From NCBI GenBank assembly GCA_015058015.1, contig SVDM01000008.1, forward strand, positions 1 to 64,000: a DNA stretch of 64,000 nucleotides. Reading direction: 5' to 3'. Shown here piece after piece: positions 8,608 through 16,551 of this stretch (position 1 is its first letter; each line of letters opens with the position of its first letter). Below the pieces are notes generated by a model. It had not been told where the DNA came from, made no database searches, and saw nothing but the letters and a program-made list of their open reading frames with translations. Made by a program: the position numbers and the translations under genes. Source of the DNA: Lachnospiraceae bacterium. Its GTDB lineage: Bacteria > Bacillota > Clostridia > Lachnospirales > Lachnospiraceae.

Positions 8608-8961
8608 ATGGATGAGATAAGCATGATTCGAAATGGAATGAAGAAAGCAAGGAGGTTACGAATAATCTCGTTCTTATTAGTGGCGGGCTCAATTACTCTT
8701 AGGATTATTCATGGGGTAAAGGATTCGGGACTGATATACATGGCGGTTTTCGGAGTGGCAGTTGCTTATGCCATTATAAGTGCACTTACTCTGTTTCCGG
8801 ATAATTGGAGGAGAAGAGCATTCGAACCGGCTAGACAAGACGTTGACAACAGAAATGAGATAGAGAAGCTGGAGGATAAAATAGAGTTTAAGATTGCTAT
8901 AGGATGGCTGGATGTTTTTCTTATGGCGGTTTTTGCCATTGGGATTTATACCGGTTGTTAG
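8608..8961 (+). CDS. Small membrane protein of ABC operon
   Basis: A 117-residue protein with three hydrophobic segments (about residues 20-37, 42-59 and 95-114). Between the second and third is a charged stretch that is probably cytosolic. ATG 8608 is preferred because AGGAG lies eight bases before it; the longer frame from 8560 overlaps the permease gene and lacks a site. No family is recognised. It sits ten bases after the permease and is probably co-transcribed from site B. Confidence 0.6.
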   Translation: MDEISMIRNGMKKARRLRIISFLLVAGSITLRIIHGVKDSGLIYMAVFGVAVAYAIISALTLFPDNWRRRAFEPARQDVDNRNEIEKLEDKIEFKIAIGWLDVFLMAVFAIGIYTGC

Positions 8962-8976
8962 AGAGGAGAGAAGGAT

Positions 8977-9051
8977 ATGTATGCGTTAATTTTTGCGGGA
9001 GTGTTTATTCTTATGATAATAATCCGGATATGGATAAATAAAGATGATTGA
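8977..9051 (+). CDS. 24-residue membrane micropeptide
   Basis: The frame begins MYALIFAGVFIL, continues with a run of Ile/Met and an Arg-Ile-Trp step, and ends in NKDD. It is one short membrane helix with a charged C terminus. The strong site GAGAGGAGAGAAGG lies just before the ATG, 15 bases after the preceding gene, and an intrinsic terminator begins nine bases after the stop. Spacing, ribosome site and operon position support real translation. It could be a regulatory or accessory micropeptide of the ABC permease. No homologue is recognised. Confidence 0.55.
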   Translation: MYALIFAGVFILMIIIRIWINKDD

Positions 9052-9060
9052 ATGCACTAA

Positions 9061-9093
9061 TGTACCATTCTACATGAATGGTACAATTTTTTT
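9061..9093 (+). terminator. Terminator of the site B operon
   Basis: A 10-bp perfect stem (9061-9070 with 9076-9085) and a 5-base loop are followed by A and seven Ts. Confidence 0.93.
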
Positions 9094-9316
9094 GGGGAAA
9101 TTTGTGCGACAGAAGACTAGAAGTGACATGGTATAAAATGATAATATATACTAAAGGTGGAATTGAGTGACATTTATGGGGCGTCAGACCTTGCGGCACA
9201 AGGGGCATGAGCAAATGTCATAAAAAGGGTGGGAAAAGTTTGTGTACTATTACCCAAACATTTTGACCCTCTAAAACATCTAAATAATAGAGAGATGTTT
9301 ACATTGGAGGAAAACC

Positions 9317-10027
9317 ATGAGAGAATTTGCAATTTCAATTTGTGATGACGAGCAGGTTATTCATGAAATAGTAAAGGAGATTCTTATTCCCTATTATGAT
9401 AGACAGGGGACAAAAGTTGTTTTTAAAAGTTATTATGATGGTGAGGAGTTGTTAAAAGATGCTGCGAAGCAGCGGGTAATACTGATGGATATTGATATGC
9501 CTAAGGTTGATGGGATAGCGGCGTCATACATGTTACATGAGATTAATCCGGATGCAATTATTATTCTGCTTACGGCTATGAAAGAGCGTTTTAAGGATGG
9601 CTTTAAGGTTGGCGCGACAAGGTTTGTATCAAAGCCCATAGATGCAGGGGAGCTAATTGAGGCTGTTGAGAATGCTAGATGTAGGGACTTTGATGCTCCT
9701 GAATTATGTGTTACTGAGAAGGGGCATCTCATTAACATAGATCAGAAAAAGATCTTTATGATTGAATCGGATAGAAACAGCATTGTTATCCATCTTAGCA
9801 AAAGAGATATCGTCGTATATAAAACACTAAATGAGATAGAAAAAGAATTAAGTGAAAGGGCATTTTTGCGGGTCCACAAACGCTATATAGTGAACATGAG
9901 ACATATCTCAAGGGTTCAAAATAGAGAGATTATATTAGAGGATGGAATGAAAGCGGAGATTTCTATTCGAAGAGAAAAAGAGGTCGTGAGAAGACTTAGA
10001 GAATATGATTTGAATATGAGAGGGTAA
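9317..10027 (+). CDS. LytTR-family response regulator
   Basis: A 236-residue AgrA/VirR-type regulator. The receiver domain (about residues 3-120) has acidic pocket Asp10-Asp11, phospho-acceptor Asp58 in LMDIDMP, and Lys in SKPID. The LytTR DNA-binding domain (about 135-235) includes the family-typical FLRVHKRYIVNMRHI stretch. It is 2 bases from the partner kinase gene. The likely targets are the paired repeats at 1012, 7177 and 11310; no such repeat is seen before this gene, so its own transcription may be constitutive. A TTGACC box at 9263-9268 could be its -35. Family identity is secure, target assignment inferred. Confidence 0.93.
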   Translation: MREFAISICDDEQVIHEIVKEILIPYYDRQGTKVVFKSYYDGEELLKDAAKQRVILMDIDMPKVDGIAASYMLHEINPDAIIILLTAMKERFKDGFKVGATRFVSKPIDAGELIEAVENARCRDFDAPELCVTEKGHLINIDQKKIFMIESDRNSIVIHLSKRDIVVYKTLNEIEKELSERAFLRVHKRYIVNMRHISRVQNREIILEDGMKAEISIRREKEVVRRLREYDLNMRG

Positions 10028-10029
10028 AA

Positions 10030-11304
10030 ATGAATCATTTATTATGTGCAAGTGTTGTCATGCTTACTGTGGTGGCATACTTATCATGTTTCTATGTTTT
10101 GTTTGGGAAAAGGACATGGAGAGTGATTGGAGTTAAAGAGGCAATTCCGTTGGTTATGGTGGGCGTATTGTATTTCGTCTTAGTTGTCTTCTTTAGCGAG
10201 CGGTACGGTTTGGAGTTGCTGGTAGAGGTGTTGATTTCCTTGGTGGTAATTCCATGTGTCCTAGATGTAGGGCTTGGAGAGTTTATGTCGCTGTTCCTAT
10301 TGATTCTTCCGATCACCGGAATTGTTGGATCAATACTTAGTTACGTGTTATTTCTCGTTGGGATTGAAAACGAGTGGTATGTGGAAGCTATTACTCTGGC
10401 TGTAACGCTGATATTCTTATGGGGATTTTACTTGATTAAAGGGAAGAGCTTGGATAGGGATATATTTATTCTACCACGATATATTAGTGTTATATTAAGC
10501 ATATTTCTATATATAATTGTTGGAATGTTTCCTTTTTTTACTTCATTCCTAAAGACAAAATACAGAGGAGGCGCAACTCCGCTTATTAGTGCGTTACTTA
10601 TAATAGGAGGGGTAATAATACTGGGAGCAACGCTGTTCCTAATATACTACATAAACGCAAAAAGAAAATCAGATTATGAAAAAACATTAGCAAAAGTATA
10701 TAGTGAACAACAAAGGGAGTATTTCAGTAGAATGCTTGAGAGGGAAACCGAGACTAAACAATACAGGCATGATGAGATAGCACAATTGATTCAGTTACAG
10801 CATTATCTGGAAAAAAATGACTTGGGCAAGGCGAAATCTTTCGTAAATGAAATGTTGCAAGAGATTACGGATATAAGCAATGAGGTATTTGATGTAGGTA
10901 ACGATATAATAAATACAATGCTAAATTATTATCTGATACCGTTAAAGCGGCGAGGATATAAAATTGATGTTAAGGGTTTTATGGGGCCGGGAGTAACAAT
11001 TTCAGAAAAGGATTTATGTATTGTTGTTTCTAACCTGATAAAGAATGCGACGGAAGCAGTCAGTGATATGGGAACTGAGGATGGGTTTGTTAAAGTAGAG
11101 CTAAAAATGGGAGAAGTATTTTGGAACTTCAAGGTTATTAATAGTACAATAAATGAGGGGATTGAAGACACGTCAAAAGCGGATAAAAATAACCATGGGT
11201 TTGGTTTGAAAAATGTGCGTAGAATAGTTGAAAAATACACAGGTAGCTTTGATTTTTGTTTAGACAATCAGAATGTCACAGTTGAGGTTGCTTTGCCAAT
11301 ATAG
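10030..11304 (+). CDS. AgrC-like GHKL sensor histidine kinase
   Basis: A 424-residue kinase of the peptide-sensing HPK10 type. Six or so membrane segments fill residues 1-210, as in AgrC and ComD receptors. A helical region follows, with phospho-acceptor His247 in YRHDEIAQL. The ATPase domain has the N-box NLIKNATEAV (Asn335, Asn339) and the G-box GFGLKNV (390-396). No separate sensor domain is present, so the membrane part itself should bind the ligand. It pairs with the regulator at 9317. No AgrB or AgrD gene is nearby; the 15-residue peptide gene at 11420 is the best ligand candidate in the window (inference). Confidence 0.92.
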   Translation: MNHLLCASVVMLTVVAYLSCFYVLFGKRTWRVIGVKEAIPLVMVGVLYFVLVVFFSERYGLELLVEVLISLVVIPCVLDVGLGEFMSLFLLILPITGIVGSILSYVLFLVGIENEWYVEAITLAVTLIFLWGFYLIKGKSLDRDIFILPRYISVILSIFLYIIVGMFPFFTSFLKTKYRGGATPLISALLIIGGVIILGATLFLIYYINAKRKSDYEKTLAKVYSEQQREYFSRMLERETETKQYRHDEIAQLIQLQHYLEKNDLGKAKSFVNEMLQEITDISNEVFDVGNDIINTMLNYYLIPLKRRGYKIDVKGFMGPGVTISEKDLCIVVSNLIKNATEAVSDMGTEDGFVKVELKMGEVFWNFKVINSTINEGIEDTSKADKNNHGFGLKNVRRIVEKYTGSFDFCLDNQNVTVEVALPI

Positions 11305-11309
11305 AGATA

Positions 11310-11377
11310 ACGTTCGTCCTTTGATTAAATACGGTTGTCCTGTGGGATAAATATTCCTTTTCGAAATGATTTAGAAT
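11310..11377 (+). promoter_or_regulatory. LytTR-type direct repeat and promoter, site C
   Basis: ACGTTCGTCC (11310-11319) and ACGGTTGTCC (11331-11340) are 21 bases apart. A TAGAAT -10 box lies at 11372-11377, 31 bases after the second repeat. It starts five bases after the kinase stop codon and can only serve the short peptide frame at 11420, since the next gene is on the other strand. Confidence 0.75.
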
Positions 11378-11419
11378 TTAAAGGAATGAGAAAATCCTAA
11401 GAAGAAAGGATGTGACAAT

Positions 11420-11467
11420 ATGGCATTTTCAATACCTGATTGGCTTTGGCGGTGGTTGTTTCCATAG
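11420..11467 (+). CDS. 15-residue Trp-rich peptide, candidate signal
   Basis: The frame encodes MAFSIPDWLWRWLFP and a TAG stop. A good ribosome site, AAAGGA, lies nine bases before the ATG, and the site C promoter lies about 45 bases upstream with an expected start near 11384. The peptide holds three Trp and two Phe in 15 residues, one Asp and one Arg, and no leader, double-glycine or cysteine. It does not resemble AgrD. Autoinducing peptides are often encoded beside their receptor and switched on by it, and this gene follows the kinase directly. It could act as exported formyl-peptide signal, leaderless bacteriocin or membrane peptide. Only five bases separate it from the convergent gene. 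Confidence 0.6.
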   Translation: MAFSIPDWLWRWLFP

Positions 11468-11471
11468 GAAA

Positions 11472-12206
11472 CTAAATCCAGCCACCATCAAACTGAATAA
11501 CTTGCCCTGTTAAGTAGGGATGATTGGCAGCCGTATCGTAGATGATTTCGGCTGCTTCTTTTGCTGTGGCAAAACGCCCCATAGCTACTTCTTCCGCCAA
11601 GTCCTTTCGTTCTTCTTCGGTATAGCCTTTGTTCATGTCGGTGTCGATTACACCGAAGGCTATGGCATTTACCTTGATATTGCTGGGGCCAAGCTCCTTG
11701 GCAAGGGCCTTGGTGAAGGCGTTGATGCCACCCTTGGAAGCGGAGTAGGCAACCTCACAGGAAGCGCCGTAAAGTCCCCAGACAGAAGATACGTTTACAA
11801 TGCTGCCCGCTTTATTGCGAACCATGGAAGGCACAACCTGCTTGCAGCAATAAAAAACTGAGCTTAAGTTGGTGTTAATAACTCTGGCCCATTCATCATC
11901 TGTCATGTCTGTCATAAGGCCGGTGATGCTGATTCCCGCATTGTTAATGAGCACATCGATATCACCGAAACGACGTCCGGCTGCTTCAAACATGTAATTA
12001 AGTTCTGCTGGATTACTTACATCTGCTCTTATGGCAAGACAATCAGCCTCATATTCTTCCTGAAGTTCCTTCTGAAGAGCTGTGAGGCTGTCAAATGTTT
12101 TATTGCAATTTATTATAAGGTTATATCCCTTTCCGGCGAAGAGGCGGGCCGTTTCGGCCCCGATACCTCTTGATGCGCCGGTTATAAGTACTGTTTTTTT
12201 GTCCAT
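11472..12206 (-). CDS. Short-chain dehydrogenase (FabG/YmfI type)
   Basis: A 244-residue classical SDR. The NAD(P)-binding motif is TGASRGIG (about residues 7-14), the structural motif NNAG lies near 88, and the catalytic residues are Ser in NVSSVWG, Tyr in YSASK and the following Lys. The GLYGASCEVAYSASKGGINAF context fits the YmfI subgroup in Firmicutes, which reduces the 5-aminopentanone modification on elongation factor P, at least as well as 3-oxoacyl-ACP reductase. No fab genes are adjacent, which favours a non-fatty-acid role. It lies one base after hpf in the same direction and is probably co-transcribed with it. The substrate remains an inference. Confidence 0.88.
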   Translation of the reverse strand: MDKKTVLITGASRGIGAETARLFAGKGYNLIINCNKTFDSLTALQKELQEEYEADCLAIRADVSNPAELNYMFEAAGRRFGDIDVLINNAGISITGLMTDMTDDEWARVINTNLSSVFYCCKQVVPSMVRNKAGSIVNVSSVWGLYGASCEVAYSASKGGINAFTKALAKELGPSNIKVNAIAFGVIDTDMNKGYTEEERKDLAEEVAMGRFATAKEAAEIIYDTAANHPYLTGQVIQFDGGWI

Positions 12207-12207
12207 C

Positions 12208-12732
12208 TTATTCCGGTTCTATGATTCCGTATGTATTGCCTTTACGCTTGTATACTACGTTAACCAGATCTGTCTCTGCATTAACGAATACGAAGAAGTT
12301 GTGGCCGAGAAGCTCCATCTGAACGCATGCATCTTCCGGATACATGGGCATGGGTGAGAACTTCTTGGTACGAACGATTTTAACGTCATCCGGTTCGTCG
12401 TAGTCCTTCTCGATGTATTCCTGATTGAAGAAGGAAGCGGACTGCTTCTTATCTACAAGCTTGGTCTTGTATTTCTTTAGCTGACGCTCGATGATTTCCT
12501 CAACAAGGTCGATTGAAACATACATATCGTTGCTTACCTGCTCTGAGCGAATGATGTTGCCCTTAACAGGAATGGTTACCTCTATCTTTTTCCTTTCTTT
12601 CTCTACACTGAGAGTAATGATAATTTCTGTGTCAGGAGTAAAGTATTTTTCCAACTTTCCCATTTTGTCGTAGATGGCTGAACGTAAGCCGTCTGTTACA
12701 TCGATGTTTTTACCGCTAATTGTATAACGCAT
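12208..12732 (-). CDS. hpf: Ribosome hibernation promoting factor, long form
   Basis: A 174-residue protein that binds 30S subunits and dimerises 70S ribosomes into inactive 100S particles under stress or stationary phase. The N-terminal S30AE domain (MRYTISGKNIDVTDGLR onward, about residues 1-100) and the C-terminal dimerisation domain (about 118-174, with KKFSPMPMYPEDACVQMELLGHNFFVF) are both present, as in Firmicutes long-form HPF. ATG 12732 is chosen because AAAGGAG lies eight bases upstream; a GTG at 12739 is too close to that site. A large hairpin occupies the mRNA leader. Confidence 0.95.
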   Translation of the reverse strand: MRYTISGKNIDVTDGLRSAIYDKMGKLEKYFTPDTEIIITLSVEKERKKIEVTIPVKGNIIRSEQVSNDMYVSIDLVEEIIERQLKKYKTKLVDKKQSASFFNQEYIEKDYDEPDDVKIVRTKKFSPMPMYPEDACVQMELLGHNFFVFVNAETDLVNVVYKRKGNTYGIIEPE

Positions 12733-12816
12733 GATGCTCACTCCTTTGTTAGTTAGTTGTTCACATGAGAACCACTTCGTGTTCTCATATAGTCTGAAAG
12801 CTTCGCTTCCATCCTT

Positions 12817-12876
12817 AACATATCAGGTAAAACTAAATACCTGCGAGGCAGGTGCTTAGTTTTCTGCTGATATGTT
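12817..12876 (-). ncRNA. Nested hairpin in the hpf mRNA leader
   Basis: Three stacked perfect stems form one long hairpin: AACATATCAG with CTGATATGTT (12817-12826, 12867-12876), AAAACTAA with TTAGTTTT (12829-12836, 12856-12863) and ACCTGC with GCAGGT (12839-12844, 12848-12853), topped by a 3-base loop. Given the promoter at 12879-12906 it would form the extreme 5' end of the hpf transcript. A second hairpin (12768-12787) follows. No T-run follows, so it is probably a stability or translation element rather than a terminator. Confidence 0.7.
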
Positions 12877-12878
12877 AC

Positions 12879-12906
12879 ATTATACCATATTGTCAGAAAC
12901 CTTCAA
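12879..12906 (-). promoter_or_regulatory. hpf promoter
   Basis: On the minus strand TTGAAG (12901-12906) and a perfect TATAAT (12879-12884) are separated by 16 bases. Transcription would start near 12872, inside the first stem of the leader hairpin. Confidence 0.6.
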
Positions 12907-12976
12907 TAGTCCCCTTACTTTACAATGTGGCGAAATTGGAGTAATATAAAACGGTATGTATCAGGAGGAATAAGCA

Positions 12977-14023
12977 TTGGATATAGTAGTATTGGCAGGC
13001 GGAATAAGCACAGAAAGAGACGTATCATTTGCCACGGGAATCAACGTTATGAACGCTCTTAGGAAGGGCGGACACAGAGTAATCTTGGTAGATGTATTTC
13101 TCGGACTTGATCTGGACAGTGAGCTTTCTGACCCTTTCGCCAAGGGGGAGGAGCTAAGCTACAAGCCTAGTGCCATTAAAGACAACGCACCGGATATAGA
13201 ATCCGTTAAGAAAAGAAGAAAAGGCGACATACGGAGCTTCTTCGGACCGAACGTTATAGCACTTTGCGAGAAGGCAGATATAGTGTTCCTCGGCCTTCAC
13301 GGTGAGAATGGTGAGAACGGTAAGGTTCAGGCGGCTCTTGATTTATTTGGAATAAAGTATACCGGAACAGGATATCTAAGCAGTGCTCTTGCCATGGACA
13401 AGAACATTGCCAAGCAGCTCTTTAGGAATGCGGGAGTACCTACTCCGGCAGGCCGCGGTATCACATCCCGGAAGATGCCTGCTGAATTAGGCCTGGAGTT
13501 TCCGGTAGTGGTTAAACCTTGCTCCGGCGGCTCCAGCGTAGGAGTATCCATCGTTAACAACGAGGAAGAGTATAAGGCAGCCTTAGACGAGATCTTTAAG
13601 ATTGACGTTGAAGCAATTGTTGAAAGCTATATAAAGGGTAGAGAATTCGGTGTAGGAGTAATAGACGGCAAGGCATTGCCGGTTATTGAGATTGCGCCTC
13701 TAGAAGGATTCTACGATTATAAGAACAAATACAAAGCGGGAAGTGCCATTGAGACATGCCCCGCTGATATAGATGCCGATACCACCGCCAAGATGCAGAA
13801 GTATGCGGAGATGGTATTCGAGGCTCTTGATTTAGAGACCTATGCAAGAATGGATTTTCTCCTTCAGGAGAATACAGGAGATATCTACTGTCTTGAGGCT
13901 AATACCTTGCCGGGTATGACAGCCACAAGCTTGCTTCCCCAGGAAGCTGCGGCAGTAGGTATGTCATTTGAGACATTGTGTGAAAAGATTATAGATATTT
14001 CCATGAAGAAATATCAGAATTAA
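12977..14023 (+). CDS. ddl: D-alanine--D-alanine ligase
   Basis: Joins two D-alanines with ATP to make the dipeptide used by MurF, in the cytosol. The 348 residues have the ATP-grasp layout: N-terminal AGGISTERDVSFATG, GLHGENGENGKVQ near residue 97, PVVVKPCSGGSSVGV near 175, EFGVGVIDG near 217, and EANTLPGMT near 308. The start is TTG 12977, eight bases after AGGAGG, with no better ATG nearby. It is followed 31 bases later by murF, so the two consecutive steps of peptidoglycan precursor synthesis are co-transcribed. Confidence 0.96.
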   Translation: MDIVVLAGGISTERDVSFATGINVMNALRKGGHRVILVDVFLGLDLDSELSDPFAKGEELSYKPSAIKDNAPDIESVKKRRKGDIRSFFGPNVIALCEKADIVFLGLHGENGENGKVQAALDLFGIKYTGTGYLSSALAMDKNIAKQLFRNAGVPTPAGRGITSRKMPAELGLEFPVVVKPCSGGSSVGVSIVNNEEEYKAALDEIFKIDVEAIVESYIKGREFGVGVIDGKALPVIEIAPLEGFYDYKNKYKAGSAIETCPADIDADTTAKMQKYAEMVFEALDLETYARMDFLLQENTGDIYCLEANTLPGMTATSLLPQEAAAVGMSFETLCEKIIDISMKKYQN

Positions 14024-14054
14024 TAGGGATTTTTAAGTAAAGCGAGGAAAGAAC

Positions 14055-15458
14055 ATGAAAGGAATGACCCCGGAGGCTTTAGCAGGTGCATGCCAGGGTA
14101 GATACGTCGGGCCGGAAGCGGCCGCCAACATGGAAGTTATCGGAGTAACCATTGATAGTCGAAAGGTTGAAGAAGGCAACCTCTTTATTCCCATTAAGGG
14201 ACAGCGCTTTGATGGACATGATTTTATAGACCAGGTTTATGAAAAGGGAGCATCGCTGGTACTTTCTGAGAAGGAACTGCCCGGTAATAGCAGACCTTAT
14301 ATCATAGTCAAATCAACACGTGCAGCCATAAGACAGATTGCCCGGTATTACAGGGAGGCTCTAAAGGTTAAAGTTGTAGGCATCTCGGGAAGTGTAGGAA
14401 AGACATCTACCAAAGAGATGATTGCATCTGTCCTTGGCAAGAAATTCAAGGTGCTTAAGACTGAAGGCAATTTTAATAATGAGATAGGACTTCCCCTTAC
14501 AATATTCAGGCTTACGGAAGAAGACAGAGTGGCGGTTTTGGAGATGGGTATAAGCCATTTCGGTGATATGGACATGCTCGCCGAGATTGCCAGACCGGAT
14601 GTAATGGTGCTGACTAATATTGCGGAGTGCCACTTAGAGAATCTTCAAGATAGAAACGGTGTACTTCGGGCCAAAACCGAAGTGTTCAAATATATGCCGG
14701 AGGGTGGAATCGTTATCCTTAACGGAGATGACGACAAGCTTGTTACGGTAGAAGAAGTTAACGGTAAAGCCCCGATTTTCTTTGGATTTGGGGACAATGC
14801 CAAGGTTAGGGCAAGTAAGGCGGAGATCCTTGGAATAGAGGGCTCTGATTGCGATATCTGTCTTGGCAAGGAATGTTTTCATGTACATATAGGAATGCCG
14901 GGACGCCACATGATATACAATGCTTTGGCTGCGGCAACGGTGGGTAAGGTCTTCGGACTTTCTGTTTCAGAGATACAAAAGGGTATCGAGGAAGCATCCA
15001 CCATTCCGGGAAGAAGCCACATTATTCATAAGGGCGGCATTACCGTAATAGATGATTGCTACAATGCCAATCCCCAGTCTATGAGAGCGGCCATTGATCT
15101 TCTCTCTATGGCAGAAGGTCGTAAGATTGCTATCTTGGGAGATATGTTTGAACTTGGCCCTGATGAGCTTGAACTTCATTATGACGTGGGTAAGTATGCA
15201 GTGGAGAAGGGCATTGATTACGTAATCTGTGTAGGCGAGCGAAGCGAGTATATGGGCAAGGGAGCCCGTAATGCTGCAGAGCTTCTTGACTCTAAGGCGC
15301 CAAATTATTGCTGCAAAACAATTCACATGCCTAATCTTGACGGAATGCCGGATCTAGTGAAGAGTCTTCTTAAAGACGGAGACACAGTACTGGTGAAAGC
15401 CTCACATTCCATGGGATTTGACAGGGTTATAGAGATGATTACGGGAGAAGAACTTTAA
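14055..15458 (+). CDS. murF: UDP-MurNAc-tripeptide--D-Ala-D-Ala ligase
   Basis: Adds D-Ala-D-Ala to UDP-MurNAc-tripeptide with ATP, completing the soluble pentapeptide precursor. The 467 residues show the Mur-ligase domains: an N-terminal UDP-binding part with TIDSRKVEEGNLFIP, the P-loop GISGSVGKTSTKEM (about residues 112-125), the central motifs EMGISHFGDM and TNIAECHLE, and the C-terminal VIDDCYNANPQSM with GDMFELG. The family-typical Asn in YNANP is present. Length is normal. It is the partner gene of ddl. Confidence 0.97.
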   Translation: MKGMTPEALAGACQGRYVGPEAAANMEVIGVTIDSRKVEEGNLFIPIKGQRFDGHDFIDQVYEKGASLVLSEKELPGNSRPYIIVKSTRAAIRQIARYYREALKVKVVGISGSVGKTSTKEMIASVLGKKFKVLKTEGNFNNEIGLPLTIFRLTEEDRVAVLEMGISHFGDMDMLAEIARPDVMVLTNIAECHLENLQDRNGVLRAKTEVFKYMPEGGIVILNGDDDKLVTVEEVNGKAPIFFGFGDNAKVRASKAEILGIEGSDCDICLGKECFHVHIGMPGRHMIYNALAAATVGKVFGLSVSEIQKGIEEASTIPGRSHIIHKGGITVIDDCYNANPQSMRAAIDLLSMAEGRKIAILGDMFELGPDELELHYDVGKYAVEKGIDYVICVGERSEYMGKGARNAAELLDSKAPNYCCKTIHMPNLDGMPDLVKSLLKDGDTVLVKASHSMGFDRVIEMITGEEL

Positions 15459-15677
15459 TCTTTCTTAAGAGAATTCGTGGATTTTTCATTTTAGTTTTAT
15501 AGTCTCTTAAGTATTTGTCCACATTTCTGTCACATTTACGTTTTATACTTGTAGACAGTTAGTGATAACTAAACTTTTTTAATAGTTCTTTTCTCCTCAG
15601 TCTCGTTAATATCATGGCATTCCCTCAATATATGTGCCTTGATAGTAACGGGACTACTTTTTTATGGAGGAAATTCA

Positions 15678-16412
15678 ATGATTAGACTAATCTTAGGGGG
15701 AACATATATGATAGTGTTCTTCCTCATATCTGTATTCTACTGGGCCGTCATAGGCATAGTAGGACACTTCAATAAAGAAAAGGCTGACTATATGAGCCTT
15801 CATACCATTCAGCGTGTATTAAAAGCACTGATTTTTATATGTGGAATAAAGGTAACGGTTGTGGGAGAAGAAAATGTCCCAAAGGATCGTGCCGTACTCT
15901 ACGTCGGTAATCACAAGAGCGACTTCGATACTATTATTACCTATGCAAGATGTCCCAGACTTACGGGATATGTGGCCAAGAACAGTTTGGAGAAAGCGCC
16001 CTTCCTTCGGGTGTGGATGAGAAAGGTTCACTGCCTCTTCCTCAACAGAGAGGACACAAGACAGGGACTTAAGACAATTCTTGCGGCAATTGATAATATC
16101 AAGGCGGGCATATCCATGACCATATTTCCTGAGGGTGGTCGCAATAAGACAGACGCCCCCACTATTCCCTTCCATGAGGGAAGTTTCAAACCGGCAACAA
16201 AGACGGGATGTCCTATTATTCCCATGGCAATATCCAATTCGGAGAACATATTCGAGACTCACAGACCCTTTATCAGAAGTACTCATGTGGTTCTTCAATA
16301 TGGCAAGCCTATTATTCCGGATGAGCTGGAGGGTGACGATAGGAAGTTTATTGGTGCATATACACAAAAAATCATTGAAAATATGCTGGTTGATAATCAA
16401 AAATACCTATAA
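15678..16412 (+). CDS. 1-acyl-glycerol-3-phosphate acyltransferase (PlsC family)
   Basis: Transfers an acyl chain to lysophosphatidate to make phosphatidate at the membrane. The 244-residue protein starts at ATG 15678, eight bases after GGAGG; the longer TTG frame has no site. It has an N-terminal membrane segment (about residues 3-28), the HX4D catalytic motif in NHKSDFDT, and the FPEGGRNK motif that binds the phosphate. PlsC family membership is clear; the exact acceptor is inferred. A hairpin with a T-run (about 16454-16486) follows the gene. Confidence 0.9.
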   Translation: MIRLILGGTYMIVFFLISVFYWAVIGIVGHFNKEKADYMSLHTIQRVLKALIFICGIKVTVVGEENVPKDRAVLYVGNHKSDFDTIITYARCPRLTGYVAKNSLEKAPFLRVWMRKVHCLFLNREDTRQGLKTILAAIDNIKAGISMTIFPEGGRNKTDAPTIPFHEGSFKPATKTGCPIIPMAISNSENIFETHRPFIRSTHVVLQYGKPIIPDELEGDDRKFIGAYTQKIIENMLVDNQKYL

Positions 16413-16491
16413 ATACCGACATATTGTCCCAAAATCTTACAATACAGACCCAACCACAAGGTATTGTGGTATAACCCCCTTTTTTAAAAAA

Positions 16492-16520
16492 TTGACAACA
16501 AATTATAGTTATGCTATAAT
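16492..16520 (+). promoter_or_regulatory. Consensus sigma-A promoter of veg
   Basis: Perfect TTGACA (16492-16497) and perfect TATAAT (16515-16520) with 17 bases between. A perfect match is consistent with the strong veg promoter known from Bacillus. Confidence 0.92.
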
Positions 16521-16551
16521 GTGAAAAACTATATAAAGAGGGGTAGAGAAC

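Noticed and set aside
9167-9223. 19-codon GTG frame behind AAAGGTGG, between the site B operon and the regulator gene
   Set aside because: Basic, His-rich product without hydrophobic or signal features, and no convincing promoter or operator; cannot be supported.
9317-11467. Complete agr quorum-sensing locus
   Set aside because: Kinase and regulator fit, but no AgrB-type protease or AgrD-type Cys/Ser-containing precursor is in the window.
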